A DNA stretch of 64,000 nt from Polynucleobacter nymphae (GCF_018882155.1 NZ_JACVPA010000001.1:1-64000), one strand, 5' to 3'; positions 23,994 through 33,010 are shown, counted from the first letter of the stretch. Numbers and translations: made by a program. Notes: generated by a model from the sequence alone, not told the origin.

Positions 23994-25157
23994 ATGCCCA
24001 GCCAGATTAATAGCCCCAGCATAGGTGCTTCCATTGCGAAGTGGATCTTGGTCGACCCTCAAACTGCAAAGGTGGTGATTACTGGCAAAGTGGATGTCTA
24101 TTCGCTGGAAAATGTATGGACTCAAATACGAGCACAACAAAATAGCTGGCTTCAGAGCTCGGGTAATCATTCCTTAACTTTTGATGCGACGAACATCTCA
24201 TCGCTAGATGGTTCTGGGATTGCCTTTTTAATTGATATTGAGGAGGCACAACAAAAAGCAGGCGGTCAATTTTCGCTGGTGGGATTAAATCCTCGCTATG
24301 AACCTCTGTTAAAAGAATTTGATCCCATTAGTAATTTATTCCCAGTACCAGCCGTAAAAGCGAAGAGAGGTTTTATTGTAAGCACTGGCATGGCAACACA
24401 AAACCTCTTAGATGATGCCAAGGGCCTAATCACGTTTACTGGACATTTAGCAGCTGATCTTTTCTGGTCATTATGCCATCCAAACCAGGTGCGCTGGGGT
24501 GATTTTGTGAATGCTGCCGTCCAAGCAGGTATTGCTGCATTGCCGATCGTCGGCTTAGTATCTTTTTTGATCGGGGTCATTTTATCTTTTCAGGCAGCTA
24601 TTGGCATGAAGCAATTTGGCGCGGTCTCTTTTGTAGGCCCTCTTGCTGCATTGGGAGTCGTCCGTGAAATGGGCCCTCTGATTACTGCCATCTTATTGGC
24701 AGGCCGTTCATCTGCTGCATTTGCTGCAGAGATTGGCACGATGACTGTGAATAATGAGGTTGATGCCTTGGTTACTGGCGGCCTGAGCCCAATTCGTTTT
24801 TTAGTAGTGCCCCGGGTGCTCGCTGGCATCTTAGTTATGCCGATACTGACTTTATACGCTGACATCGTGAGTATCTTTGCCTCGATGGTAACGATGCTGG
24901 CGTATGACATTCCATTTATCAATTTCTGGAACGGAATGTTGCAGACAGTGACGATTGAAGATATTGGTTCTGGACTCATTAAGGCCACTTTATTTGGCGT
25001 GGTAGTTTCTGCTGTGGGTTGCCTGCGTGGCATGCAAACAGGCACTGGTGCTGCGGCAGTGGGTATCTCCGCTACGCGTGCAGTGGTCAGTAGTATTGTG
25101 ATGATTGTTTTAGTGGATGGTATTTTTGCTTATATCTCTTATAAGACGGGCTTTTAA
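23994..25157 (+). CDS. MlaE-type permease with fused N-terminal STAS domain
   Basis: The 387-residue product starts with a STAS-like domain (about 10-110, with L-T-F-D-A-T-N-I-S-S-L-D-G-S-G-I-A-F-L as the conserved helix entry). An MlaE permease domain follows (G-D-F-V-N-A-A-V-Q-A-G, then V-V-R-E-M-G-P-L-I-T-A-I-L-L-A-G-R-S). Such permeases form the inner-membrane core of MCE lipid transporters. In the classical Mla system the STAS protein is a separate subunit (MlaB); here it is fused. I chose the ATG at 23994 because the frame upstream crosses the tRNA. It overlaps the ATPase gene by one base. Confidence 0.88.
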   Translation: MPSQINSPSIGASIAKWILVDPQTAKVVITGKVDVYSLENVWTQIRAQQNSWLQSSGNHSLTFDATNISSLDGSGIAFLIDIEEAQQKAGGQFSLVGLNPRYEPLLKEFDPISNLFPVPAVKAKRGFIVSTGMATQNLLDDAKGLITFTGHLAADLFWSLCHPNQVRWGDFVNAAVQAGIAALPIVGLVSFLIGVILSFQAAIGMKQFGAVSFVGPLAALGVVREMGPLITAILLAGRSSAAFAAEIGTMTVNNEVDALVTGGLSPIRFLVVPRVLAGILVMPILTLYADIVSIFASMVTMLAYDIPFINFWNGMLQTVTIEDIGSGLIKATLFGVVVSAVGCLRGMQTGTGAAAVGISATRAVVSSIVMIVLVDGIFAYISYKTGF

Positions 25158-25924
25158 TGGACAAGAACGGACTCGCCATTGATGTGCAGAATTTGACCGT
25201 AGGTTATGGCTCAAATATTCTGCTCCAAAACCTCAACTTCTCAGTGAACTACGGCGAAATATTTGTCATTCTGGGTGGGTCTGGTTGCGGTAAATCTAGC
25301 TTGCTCACAAACCTCTTTGGTTTACATCAACCCTTAGCTGGCAATGTACTGATTGAAGATCAAAACATTACTACTGCAGTTGGTGCAGAGCGCCAAAAGA
25401 TTATGACTAGCTTTGGTGTGATGTATCAGCAGGGTGCTTTATTTGGTTCCATGAATTTATTAGATAACGTCACCCTATTTATGCAGGAATACACCAACCT
25501 AACTCAAGATCAGATGGACTTGTTGGCACGTTGTAAGTTGGATCTAGTAGGCCTATTGCCTTATGAATCTTATATGCCTAATGAGATTAGCGGTGGTATG
25601 CAAAAGCGTGCTGCAATTGCTAGAGCGATGGCTCTAGATCCTCAAATTTTGTTCTTGGATGAACCTTCAGCAGGCTTGGACCCAATTACTTCAGCTGATC
25701 TAGATAGTACGATTCTGGACCTCTCTAAAAATTTAGGCATTACTTTTGTAATTGTGTCGCATGAGCTGGCCAGTATCTATGCCATTGCAGACAAGGTAAT
25801 TATGTTGGATAAGGGCGCTAAAGGCATCATTGCCCAAGGCGATCCAAAAGTACTAAGAGATAGCAGTCCCGACCCAAGAGTGCATCAATTCTTTAATCGC
25901 ATGATGAGCAAGGAAGCCGCATGA
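25157..25924 (+). CDS. MlaF-type ABC transporter ATPase
   Basis: The 255-residue product has Walker A G-G-S-G-C-G-K-S-S, the signature I-S-G-G-M-Q-K-R, Walker B I-L-F-L-D-E-P-S-A-G-L-D-P and the switch histidine in V-S-H-E. It would power the STAS-MlaE permease encoded just before it. The ATG shares its A with the previous stop codon, and the gene overlaps the MCE gene by four bases, so the cassette is tightly coupled. Confidence 0.92.
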   Translation: MDKNGLAIDVQNLTVGYGSNILLQNLNFSVNYGEIFVILGGSGCGKSSLLTNLFGLHQPLAGNVLIEDQNITTAVGAERQKIMTSFGVMYQQGALFGSMNLLDNVTLFMQEYTNLTQDQMDLLARCKLDLVGLLPYESYMPNEISGGMQKRAAIARAMALDPQILFLDEPSAGLDPITSADLDSTILDLSKNLGITFVIVSHELASIYAIADKVIMLDKGAKGIIAQGDPKVLRDSSPDPRVHQFFNRMMSKEAA

Positions 25925-26832
25925 GCAATAACTCAAATCCAAATTATTTTCGTTTAGGCGTTTTTGTGCTTGCCGCAATCGGAGTGCTAATAGCGATTAT
26001 TTTGATCTTTGGATCAGGGCAGTTATTTAAAAAATCCTTCATGGTAGAAACCTATCTCAAACAGTCTGTGACGGGATTGGATACTGGCGCTGCAGTCCGC
26101 TTTAGAGGCGTGAAGGTCGGGCAGGTGACTTTGATTGGGCTTTCTGGTGACATTTATGAAAAAGACCGCCCGTTTGAGAAGCGCCTACAGTATGTGGTCG
26201 TGCGGATGCAAATCTTTGGTGATAAGTTGACCGAAGAGCAGATTGAGGATTTTGTAAAAAATAATCTACGGGCACGCGTGAAGTCTATGGGCATTACAGG
26301 CGTGAATTATGTCGAGTTTGATTTTTCTAATGGGGCTTCTGACTACGAGCCACTGCCGTACGACTGGCAGCCTGCCGAACCCGTCATTCCATCGCTCCCA
26401 AATCAGGCAGATGAAATCATTATGGGTCTCCAGAAATTTGTGACTGCGTTAAATAATGCCAATATTGATCAACTCTTGGTTAGTCTTAATACTTTATTGG
26501 CTGGGGATGGTAAGGGCAATGAGGGCCTGGCTCGTTCCGTTCAATCAATGAATGTCATTCTTGAGCGCATTGCTAAGGCCACTGACAAAGAGGAGCTCAA
26601 TATTCTCATGCGCGAACTGATAGGCACTATTGTGTCCTTGCGCCAAACTGTGACGACTATCCAGGGCGATACTGCTACAACGGTTGAAAACTTGAAGCAA
26701 ACGACTGAGAATCTGAATGAGTTCAGTCGCATCGCAAGCCAATCTCCGTCGAGTTTGATTTGGGGTGAACCACCGCCAAGAATAGTGCCTCCGTTAAATG
26801 GTACGCAAGGACAATCTGGAGCTCAAAAATGA
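25921..26832 (+). CDS. MCE (MlaD-like) substrate-binding protein
   Basis: The 303-residue product has one N-terminal membrane helix (about 10-30) and an MCE domain with S-V-T-G-L-D-T-G-A-A-V-R-F-R-G-V-K-V-G-Q-V (about 46-66). A periplasmic helical region follows, with a proline-rich tail. It binds lipid and forms the periplasmic ring above the permease. It is longer than MlaD of E. coli, and its tail resembles the extended MCE proteins paired with PqiC-type lipoproteins. Confidence 0.9.
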   Translation: MSNNSNPNYFRLGVFVLAAIGVLIAIILIFGSGQLFKKSFMVETYLKQSVTGLDTGAAVRFRGVKVGQVTLIGLSGDIYEKDRPFEKRLQYVVVRMQIFGDKLTEEQIEDFVKNNLRARVKSMGITGVNYVEFDFSNGASDYEPLPYDWQPAEPVIPSLPNQADEIIMGLQKFVTALNNANIDQLLVSLNTLLAGDGKGNEGLARSVQSMNVILERIAKATDKEELNILMRELIGTIVSLRQTVTTIQGDTATTVENLKQTTENLNEFSRIASQSPSSLIWGEPPPRIVPPLNGTQGQSGAQK

Positions 26833-27455
26833 TCAAGCACATTCTGATATCCACAGTATTTTTCGGTCTGGTTGCCTGCTCACTGCCAACTCGTGGCCCC
26901 GTGACTCCTACTAGCTTCATGGTCAATCCTGAACGCAGTGGTACGCCCCTGAAGGCTCGCACAAACTATTGGCTCAAGATCGGTTCTGTTTCTGTCTCAG
27001 CGCCGTACGATGGTAGATCTTTGGTTTACCGCTTGAGTGATCAACGCTTTGAAAAAGATTTCTATAACGTCTATACGGTACTTCCCGCTGAAATGATTTC
27101 GAATGCAGAGCGCCAATGGATCAATCAGTCAGGTATTTTCTCTGCAGCCGTAGGGCAGAGTAATAGCTTCTTTCCGTATTACACCTTGCAGGCAAGCGTG
27201 AATGAATTCTATGGAGACTATCGCGTTAGACCAGAGGCCGTAGTGAGTATTGAGTTTTTCTTAACTGTTGAAAATGCTGGAAAGACTAACCCTATCATTG
27301 GTACTAATCGCTATACCAAGCGAATTGCTCTCAAAGACAATACACCGGGCTCGTTGGCATTGGGGCAGCAGCAGGCGCTTGCTGAGATTTTGAAGGAGTA
27401 CGAGGTTCAGTTAGATAAATATGCTGCTAATCTGCCTAAGCCCTTAGGACAGTAA
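26829..27455 (+). CDS. ABC transport auxiliary lipoprotein (PqiC/YmbA-like)
   Basis: The 208-residue product has a lipoprotein signal with lipobox L-V-A-C-S, then the ABC_trans_aux fold: Y-W-L-K-I-G-S-V-S-V, Y-R-L-S-D-Q-R-F-E-K-D-F-Y-N, and a C-terminal helix L-G-Q-Q-Q-A-L-A-E-I-L-K-E-Y. It is probably tethered to the outer membrane and receives or hands over lipid from the MCE ring. It overlaps the MCE gene by four bases and closes the four-gene cassette. Confidence 0.85.
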   Translation: MIKHILISTVFFGLVACSLPTRGPVTPTSFMVNPERSGTPLKARTNYWLKIGSVSVSAPYDGRSLVYRLSDQRFEKDFYNVYTVLPAEMISNAERQWINQSGIFSAAVGQSNSFFPYYTLQASVNEFYGDYRVRPEAVVSIEFFLTVENAGKTNPIIGTNRYTKRIALKDNTPGSLALGQQQALAEILKEYEVQLDKYAANLPKPLGQ

Positions 27456-27499
27456 AAGGAAAATAAGCAGTATCTATAAATAGTGATCCGGGAGATAGA

Positions 27500-28285
27500 A
27501 TGGATTTAGGAATCAAAGGTAAAGTCGCATTGGTTATGGCATCTAGCCGTGGTTTGGGGCAAGCAATGGCAGTCTCATTAGCACGTGAGGGCGTAAAGGT
27601 TGCCGTCACTGGTCGTAGTTCAGAAGGTTTGCAAAAATCGGTCGAACTCATACAAGCTGCTGGCGGAACGGCCTTGGCCTTGAACTGGGATCTTGCTGAT
27701 GCATCTGTGATTGATAGCCTGATTTCAAAAGTAGAACAAGAGCTTGGGCCAATTGATATCTTGATTAATAACACGGGTGGACCACCGCCAACCCCAGCTG
27801 CTGGACAAGATCCTGCACTCTGGCAAAAAAGTTTTAACGATATGGTCTTATCGCTCATCGCAATTACCGATCGCGTTTTACCGGGTATGCGTCAGCGTAA
27901 ATGGGGCCGTATTATTACTAGCACTACTTCGGGTGCTATTGCCCCGATTAAAAATTTAGCAATATCAAATACCTTGCGTGCGGCATTGCTGGCATGGTCT
28001 AAAACGTTGGCTGCTGAAGTAGCTCACGAAGGCATTACTGTGAATGTCATCATGCCTGGTCGTGTAGCAACAGATCGCTTGCGCCAATTGGATGAGGCAA
28101 GAGCAAAGCGCGAAAATATTTCTTATGAAGAGGTTGTGAAGGCGAGTTTGAGACAGATTCCGATGGGGCGTTATGGTGATCCCAAAGAGTATGGTGATGC
28201 CGCTGCCTTTTTGGCTAGCCAGAATGCATCCTTTATTACTGGTACCGTCATGCGCGTAGATGGCGGCCAGATTCAGGCAATTTGA
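27500..28285 (+). CDS. SDR-family protein lacking the standard catalytic Tyr/Lys pair
   Basis: The 261-residue product has the Rossmann NAD(P) motif in altered form (A-S-S-R-G-L-G at 14-20), N-N-T-G-G at 90-94 and the catalytic serine region S-T-T-S-G-A (S144). At the expected Y-x-x-x-K position it reads S-N-T-L-R (S156, R160). The C-terminal G-G-Q-I motif of SDRs is present. I recall a subfamily annotated as 3-oxoacyl-ACP reductase with this S-N-x-x-R change; its reaction is uncertain. Its stop overlaps the TTG start of the next gene. Confidence 0.85.
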   Translation: MDLGIKGKVALVMASSRGLGQAMAVSLAREGVKVAVTGRSSEGLQKSVELIQAAGGTALALNWDLADASVIDSLISKVEQELGPIDILINNTGGPPPTPAAGQDPALWQKSFNDMVLSLIAITDRVLPGMRQRKWGRIITSTTSGAIAPIKNLAISNTLRAALLAWSKTLAAEVAHEGITVNVIMPGRVATDRLRQLDEARAKRENISYEEVVKASLRQIPMGRYGDPKEYGDAAAFLASQNASFITGTVMRVDGGQIQAI

Positions 28286-30765
28286 AACAGTCATTCGTAA
28301 GCTTCTTGAGGGGTTTAAAGCAGGAGCTACGCTCTCATGAGTTAGCCTGGCTGTTTGTAGCACTCACACTTTCAGTAACTGCTTTAGCCAGTGTCAGCTT
28401 CCTGGCTGATCGGATGCAAAGGGCGTTTCAGTTTGACGCCCGTCAATTACTAGCCTCTGATGTTCTGATTGCGTCAGATCAACCATTGCCAGAGCGTTTT
28501 ATGGTGGAGGCGCGTAATAGCGGGCTACAAGTTGCCCAAACTATTGTCTTCCCTAGCATGGCAACAGTGGGAACACATAGCAAGTTAGCCTCCTTAAAAG
28601 CAGTCAGCCCACTGTACCCATTACGAGGTGCACTGCAGGTTCAGTCAAATAACTCCACGTTTAATTCGGGCCCACCCCCAGGTTCTGTTTGGATCGATCC
28701 AGTGATGTTGGCAAGTTTGCAAGCAAAGCTGGGTGATCAACTAAACCTAGGACAGAAAACATTTCTGATTGCAGGTGTACTCGAGCGTGAAATTGACCGT
28801 GGTGCTGGCTTTATGAACTTTGCCCCGCGCGTCATGATGGCATTAGAGGATTTACCAGCTACCGGTTTGATCGGTCTTGGTAGTAGGGTAACTTATCGAT
28901 TGCTTCTAGCCGGCCCTGATGAGCAAGTGCAATCTTATGAAAAATGGGCAAAGGGCTACATTGATTCTGAGGGGCTGCGCGGTTTACGAATTGAGACACT
29001 CGAAAATGCTCAACCCGTTATGCGCAAGACCTTAGAGCGAGCAGAGCGTTTCCTATCTTTAATAGCGGTCTTAACGGCGATGGTTGCAGCAGTGGCCATT
29101 GCTTTATCAGCCCGCCGTTATGCGCTGAAACAAGCTGATGGTTGTGCTGTCCTGAAATGTTTTGGTGCTACTGCAGCCATCATTCTGAAAAAACAAATCA
29201 CCACGATTCTTAGTTTAGGTATCTTAGCTGCCGCCTTAGGGTCCGCTCTCGGCTATTTGGTTCAACTAGTGCTGACTTTCTTATTGGGTAATTTGATTTT
29301 GACAAACTTGCCTAGTGTTTCGATATGGCCAATTGTGTGGAGCTCACTTTTTGCTTGGTTCTTATTGATTGGCTTTGCCGGGCCACCACTATTTGCCTTG
29401 GTCAAGGTTTCGCCGATACGACTCATCCGTAAAGAATTCGAAGGCATTAATAGCTCCTCTATTTGGGTTGCGATCTTTGGCTTGGGTACAGCAGCGATGT
29501 TGATCGCACTTGCGGCACGTGATTGGAAGCTGGCATTTTGGGCAGGCCTGAGTTTTGGTGGTGCATTAATCGTTTTTGCTGGCTGCGCTTGGCTAGTTCT
29601 CAAGCTCTTGAGCAAAATTGCGACACAGAACTTTGCTATTCGCTTTGCGATCACTGCACAAAGCAGACGTTCAGGTTATGCAGTAATGCAAATTACCTCA
29701 CTCGGTATTGCCTTGATGGCTTTGTTGATGATTTTATTATTACGCCAAGATTTACTGAGTACTTGGCAAGGCAATATCCCAGCAGATGCACCTAATCGAT
29801 TCATGATTAATGTACAGGGCCAGCAAAAAGCAGACATTACCCAGTCTCTAGTCAATGCTGGCGTACCAACACCAGAGTTTTATCCCATGGTACGAGGCCG
29901 TTTAGTGGCGATGAATGAACGTGACATTTCTCCGAATGATTTTGTCGAAGACAATGCCAAGCGTTTAGTAGGCCGAGAATTTAATCTCTCCTATACCGAT
30001 CAATTACCGCCAGGTAACCGGATTACGGATGGTAAATGGATCGCAGGTGATACCCCGCAAATCTCCTTGGAAACCGGGCTTGCTAAAACCTTAAAGCTCA
30101 AGCTGGGCGATCAACTTACTTTTGAAGTAGCAGGTGAGAAAATTACTGCACCCATTACTTCGCTGCGTAAATTGGACTGGGGATCCATGCGAGTGAATTT
30201 CTTTGTGATCATGCCTCCTGCTCAATTGAGTAGCTCACCACAATCTTGGATTACCTCCTACTATCAAGCTCCAAATCAAGAAGCCCTGGATTATCAGATG
30301 AGTCAGGCCTATCCCAATCTGACCGTCGTTGATGTGTCCGCCTCTTTAAAGCAGATACAAGATGTCTTAAATAAACTCTCCGCTGCATTGGGCTTGTTGT
30401 TTGCATTTACCATCGCCGCTGCAGTCTTGGTCCTCATGGCTGCCATTTCTGCCACTCAAGACGAGCGCTTTCGAAATGCAGCATTGTTAAAAGCCATTGG
30501 CGCATCACGTAAAACATTGGCTAACATTGCTCGCCTTGAGCTACTAGTGATTGGTTTAGTTGCTGGCACCTTAGCAGGGCTTGCTGCCGGAATGGCTGCC
30601 TGGGCTTTAGGACGCTATGTGATGGAGATTGAATTTAACGCCTTTGGGCAAGCACTCTTTATGGGAATCTGTTTTGGAGTCATTGCTTGCCAAGCTGCAG
30701 GCTACCGCTTTGGGAAAAAAATCCAAGCCGCTACTGCGATTGAATGCTTAAGAGAGAGTTACTAA
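28282..30765 (+). CDS. FtsX-like ABC transporter permease (YbbP type)
   Basis: The 827-residue membrane protein has an N-terminal helix, a periplasmic domain, a first set of membrane helices near 255-360, further helices around 390-490, a second periplasmic domain and a closing helix set near 700-815, as in YbbP-type FtsX permeases. These work with a cytosolic ATPase on lipids or lipoproteins, but no ATPase gene is adjacent. The start appears to be TTG at 28282, overlapping the previous stop as TTGA. No better ATG exists before the first helix. Confidence 0.85.
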   Translation: MKQSFVSFLRGLKQELRSHELAWLFVALTLSVTALASVSFLADRMQRAFQFDARQLLASDVLIASDQPLPERFMVEARNSGLQVAQTIVFPSMATVGTHSKLASLKAVSPLYPLRGALQVQSNNSTFNSGPPPGSVWIDPVMLASLQAKLGDQLNLGQKTFLIAGVLEREIDRGAGFMNFAPRVMMALEDLPATGLIGLGSRVTYRLLLAGPDEQVQSYEKWAKGYIDSEGLRGLRIETLENAQPVMRKTLERAERFLSLIAVLTAMVAAVAIALSARRYALKQADGCAVLKCFGATAAIILKKQITTILSLGILAAALGSALGYLVQLVLTFLLGNLILTNLPSVSIWPIVWSSLFAWFLLIGFAGPPLFALVKVSPIRLIRKEFEGINSSSIWVAIFGLGTAAMLIALAARDWKLAFWAGLSFGGALIVFAGCAWLVLKLLSKIATQNFAIRFAITAQSRRSGYAVMQITSLGIALMALLMILLLRQDLLSTWQGNIPADAPNRFMINVQGQQKADITQSLVNAGVPTPEFYPMVRGRLVAMNERDISPNDFVEDNAKRLVGREFNLSYTDQLPPGNRITDGKWIAGDTPQISLETGLAKTLKLKLGDQLTFEVAGEKITAPITSLRKLDWGSMRVNFFVIMPPAQLSSSPQSWITSYYQAPNQEALDYQMSQAYPNLTVVDVSASLKQIQDVLNKLSAALGLLFAFTIAAAVLVLMAAISATQDERFRNAALLKAIGASRKTLANIARLELLVIGLVAGTLAGLAAGMAAWALGRYVMEIEFNAFGQALFMGICFGVIACQAAGYRFGKKIQAATAIECLRESY

Positions 30766-31284
30766 GTTTTTAGGTAGTTCAACGAGGCGGGTGCCTGCAA
30801 AGCGATCAGCCCAACTCTGACGTTGTAATGGCGCTTTGCGATCTAGATAAATCGTGAGAGGCCAAAAAAAGAGCGCTACCGTAAAGAGCATCTCAATAAT
30901 CTGCCATTTCTCCAAATGAAATGCCCACTGCAATAGAACGCAGGGGATGATCCAGAGAGAGCCATAGATGTAGCGCCATATGGCTTGACGTCTTTTGAGG
31001 GTGAACCCCCTTTGATCGATCATCCGAATGCGCCAGGTTTGCATAGCCAATGTCTGACCCGATTTTGTCCAATACCAAACAAAGTAAATTCCTAAGACGG
31101 TATAGAGATACAAAAAGCTGAGCCAACTTGGCAGTGATGCTCCAAACAAAACGCCTAGAGCAAGATTAGGGAGTAGAAAGGTCAGAGCAATCACCCCAAG
31201 AAGCACGAGTTGCTCATACATACAGCATGAAACACGGCGCCAAAATTGCGGGGAGGGTAATGCGCTGAGTTCAGCGGGCGTCAT
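30748..31284 (-). CDS. RDD family membrane protein
   Basis: The 178-residue product has the RDD layout: P-Q-F-W-R-R-V-S-C-C-M-Y-E near the start in place of the R-D-D-based entry, then membrane helices and a W-x-W-x-K-S-G-Q-T-L-A-M-Q-T-W-R-I-R motif. Its role is unknown in most bacteria; some members are transport related. Its 3' end overlaps the end of the convergent permease gene by 18 bases. Confidence 0.8.
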   Translation of the reverse strand: MTPAELSALPSPQFWRRVSCCMYEQLVLLGVIALTFLLPNLALGVLFGASLPSWLSFLYLYTVLGIYFVWYWTKSGQTLAMQTWRIRMIDQRGFTLKRRQAIWRYIYGSLWIIPCVLLQWAFHLEKWQIIEMLFTVALFFWPLTIYLDRKAPLQRQSWADRFAGTRLVELPKNLVTLS

Positions 31285-31312
31285 AACACTGCTTTAGAGT
31301 GGGTTGAAAAAT

Positions 31313-31930
31313 CTAATTATTAACTGTAGCGCCTTCGGGGGCGGGCGTAGCTTCTGCGGTCGGTATGCTTCTAGGATTGGGTGTAGGCGGTGGAGGAGTA
31401 CCTGTTAGATTAACTGTATGTTGCTGTAGTGTAGGCGCATTAATAGCGCTTGGCTTTTTCTTAACTTGGGTATCAGCCAATTTTTTCTTTTGCTCATCAC
31501 TCAGTTTTTGATAAGCAGTCCAAGCTTCTGCTTTTTTCTCAGCAGGAAACTTCAAACTGCTTAAATAGTTTTCACGGGCAATACGACGTTCTTTTTGAGA
31601 AAGCTTTGACCAACTGGTCATGCGTGATTGCAAACGTTGTTGATCTTGTTCGCTCATCTTAGGATAGATATTGGCTACCTGCATCCACTTCTTACGGCTA
31701 TCAGGGAGCATGTAATCCCAATCACTTTCCAGCGGAGCCAGAATGTGTTGCTGGGAGGGCTTCAGACTTTCCCATGTGCCATCCGGTTTCTTTTCTGGAA
31801 TGGCTGCAGGTTTTCCATGGGCAGCACTTGGCGCAGATTGTGCTAGAGCAGAAGAGATGTTCAAACCAAATATAGATATGACCAGCGCTGTATAAGCGCT
31901 AGCAATCAATGACTTCGGTTTACGTAACAT
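31313..31930 (-). CDS. DUF3106 periplasmic protein
   Basis: The 205-residue product has a signal peptide (cleavage near A-L-A-Q-S) and repeated helical W-x-x-M/L-S/T motifs: K-W-M-Q-V, then M-T-S-W-S-K-L-S-Q-K-E-R-R-I-A-R-E-N-Y. The tail is a Pro/Ala-rich low-complexity region. DUF3106 proteins commonly follow an ECF sigma factor and a DUF3619 protein in Burkholderiales. The repeats recall periplasmic stress sensors, but that is inference. Confidence 0.8.
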   Translation of the reverse strand: MLRKPKSLIASAYTALVISIFGLNISSALAQSAPSAAHGKPAAIPEKKPDGTWESLKPSQQHILAPLESDWDYMLPDSRKKWMQVANIYPKMSEQDQQRLQSRMTSWSKLSQKERRIARENYLSSLKFPAEKKAEAWTAYQKLSDEQKKKLADTQVKKKPSAINAPTLQQHTVNLTGTPPPPTPNPRSIPTAEATPAPEGATVNN

Positions 31931-31944
31931 CTATTGGTGTGAAA

Positions 31945-32415
31945 TTATTTGCTTTGCACTGAGTCTGAAGCATCATTGCCAGAATCAGATAGAGGGCCAT
32001 TTTTAAGAAAGGCCAAAAAGCCACTGTCTGCATAGGCGTCTGGTGGGACGTCATCGGACAATAGTGCTGCATCTACTTCGGCGATATCGTTGATACGTGA
32101 ATCATCTTGCCATTGGGCAATGCCAATGAGTCCAAATACTAAAACGACTAGTGGTGCCATCCAACCTACTGTGTCCCAAACTCCATTAGATCCAGCATTC
32201 CAGTTAGCAGTAATGCCAGAAATCCCAGCAAATGCAGGTTTCTTAATCAGCACTTTTTCTGCTTTTCTGACAGCAAGGGCCTTCATGCGGGCAGCATGGA
32301 GGCGGTCTTTAATGCCAGCAGGCAGGCTCTGAGCACTCTGGCTCAGAAGGGCGGCACTAGCACGGCCAAATTGGTCTGCTTGGGTCTCAGTAAATTGCTT
32401 ATCTTGGTGTTTCAC
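31945..32415 (-). CDS. DUF3619 single-pass membrane protein, possible anti-sigma factor
   Basis: The 156-residue product has a cytosolic N-terminal helical half (D-Q-F-G-R-A-S-A-A-L-L, then R-L-H-A-A-R-M-K-A-L-A), one membrane helix (about 91-107, A-P-L-V-V-L-V-F-G-L-I-G) and a short acidic periplasmic tail. It is coupled to the sigma-factor gene by a four-base ATGA overlap. The topology and coupling are what an anti-sigma factor would show, but no zinc-binding anti-sigma motif is present. Confidence 0.8.
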   Translation of the reverse strand: MKHQDKQFTETQADQFGRASAALLSQSAQSLPAGIKDRLHAARMKALAVRKAEKVLIKKPAFAGISGITANWNAGSNGVWDTVGWMAPLVVLVFGLIGIAQWQDDSRINDIAEVDAALLSDDVPPDAYADSGFLAFLKNGPLSDSGNDASDSVQSK

Positions 32416-32981
32416 AGCGTAATTCCTTTTAATTTCAATGCTTTAGCTAGGGTTTGTGTGGCTCTAGAGCAATGGGTTTTGACACTTCCTTCACTACAAC
32501 TCATTGCTTTAGCGGTCTCAGTAATACTTAGCTCATCCCAATAACGCATCAGGAAGGCTTCTCGTTGACGTACAGGTAATTTAGCAATTTCTGACTCCAA
32601 AGCCTGTAAAAGCTGACTTTGTTCAAGCTTTTGGGCTCCGTCTTGGTGAATTTCACTGTCATCCGGAGCTGAAAGTGACTCTAAAGGGTCAAAATCATCG
32701 TTTTCATCCGTTTTCTTGCCCATATTGGAAAAGAGAGTGACCCAGGCGTTTCTAACCTTTTGACGTCGAAACCAGTCATGAATTCGGTTTTGCAAGATTC
32801 TGGTGAATACCAAGGGCAGTTCTGCTGCCGGCCTATCACCGTACTTTTCTGCCAACTTGATCATGGCGTCTTGAACAATATCTAAGGCAGCATCCTCGTC
32901 ACGCACGGCATAGATCGCTTGCTTGAATGCGCGCTTTTCTACACTGCTTAGAAAATCAGATAGTTCTTGGGCTGATGCCAT
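32412..32981 (-). CDS. ECF-type RNA polymerase sigma factor
   Basis: The 189-residue product has region 2 (about 15-85, with D-E-D-A-A-L-D-I-V-Q-D-A-M-I-K-L-A and F-T-R-I-L-Q-N-R-I-H-D-W-F-R-R), an acidic linker, and region 4 (about 130-180, L-P-V-R-Q-R-E-A-F-L-M-R-Y-W-D-E-L-S-I-T-E-T-A and the helix-turn-helix C-S-E-G-S-V-K-T-H). It heads a three-gene unit with DUF3619 and DUF3106. It is divergent from ilvB across about 190 bases. Confidence 0.9.
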   Translation of the reverse strand: MASAQELSDFLSSVEKRAFKQAIYAVRDEDAALDIVQDAMIKLAEKYGDRPAAELPLVFTRILQNRIHDWFRRQKVRNAWVTLFSNMGKKTDENDDFDPLESLSAPDDSEIHQDGAQKLEQSQLLQALESEIAKLPVRQREAFLMRYWDELSITETAKAMSCSEGSVKTHCSRATQTLAKALKLKGITL

Positions 32982-33010
32982 GCGTTGAATTAGACCTGAA
33001 TCGGTAAGAA

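Noticed and set aside
24590..25045. 151-codon minus-strand frame inside the MlaE-type gene
   Set aside because: Shadow of the permease coding sequence; composition is that of reversed membrane helices.
29262..29654. 130-codon minus-strand frame inside the FtsX-like gene
   Set aside because: It lies wholly antisense to well-conserved coding sequence, with no family resemblance or ribosome binding site.
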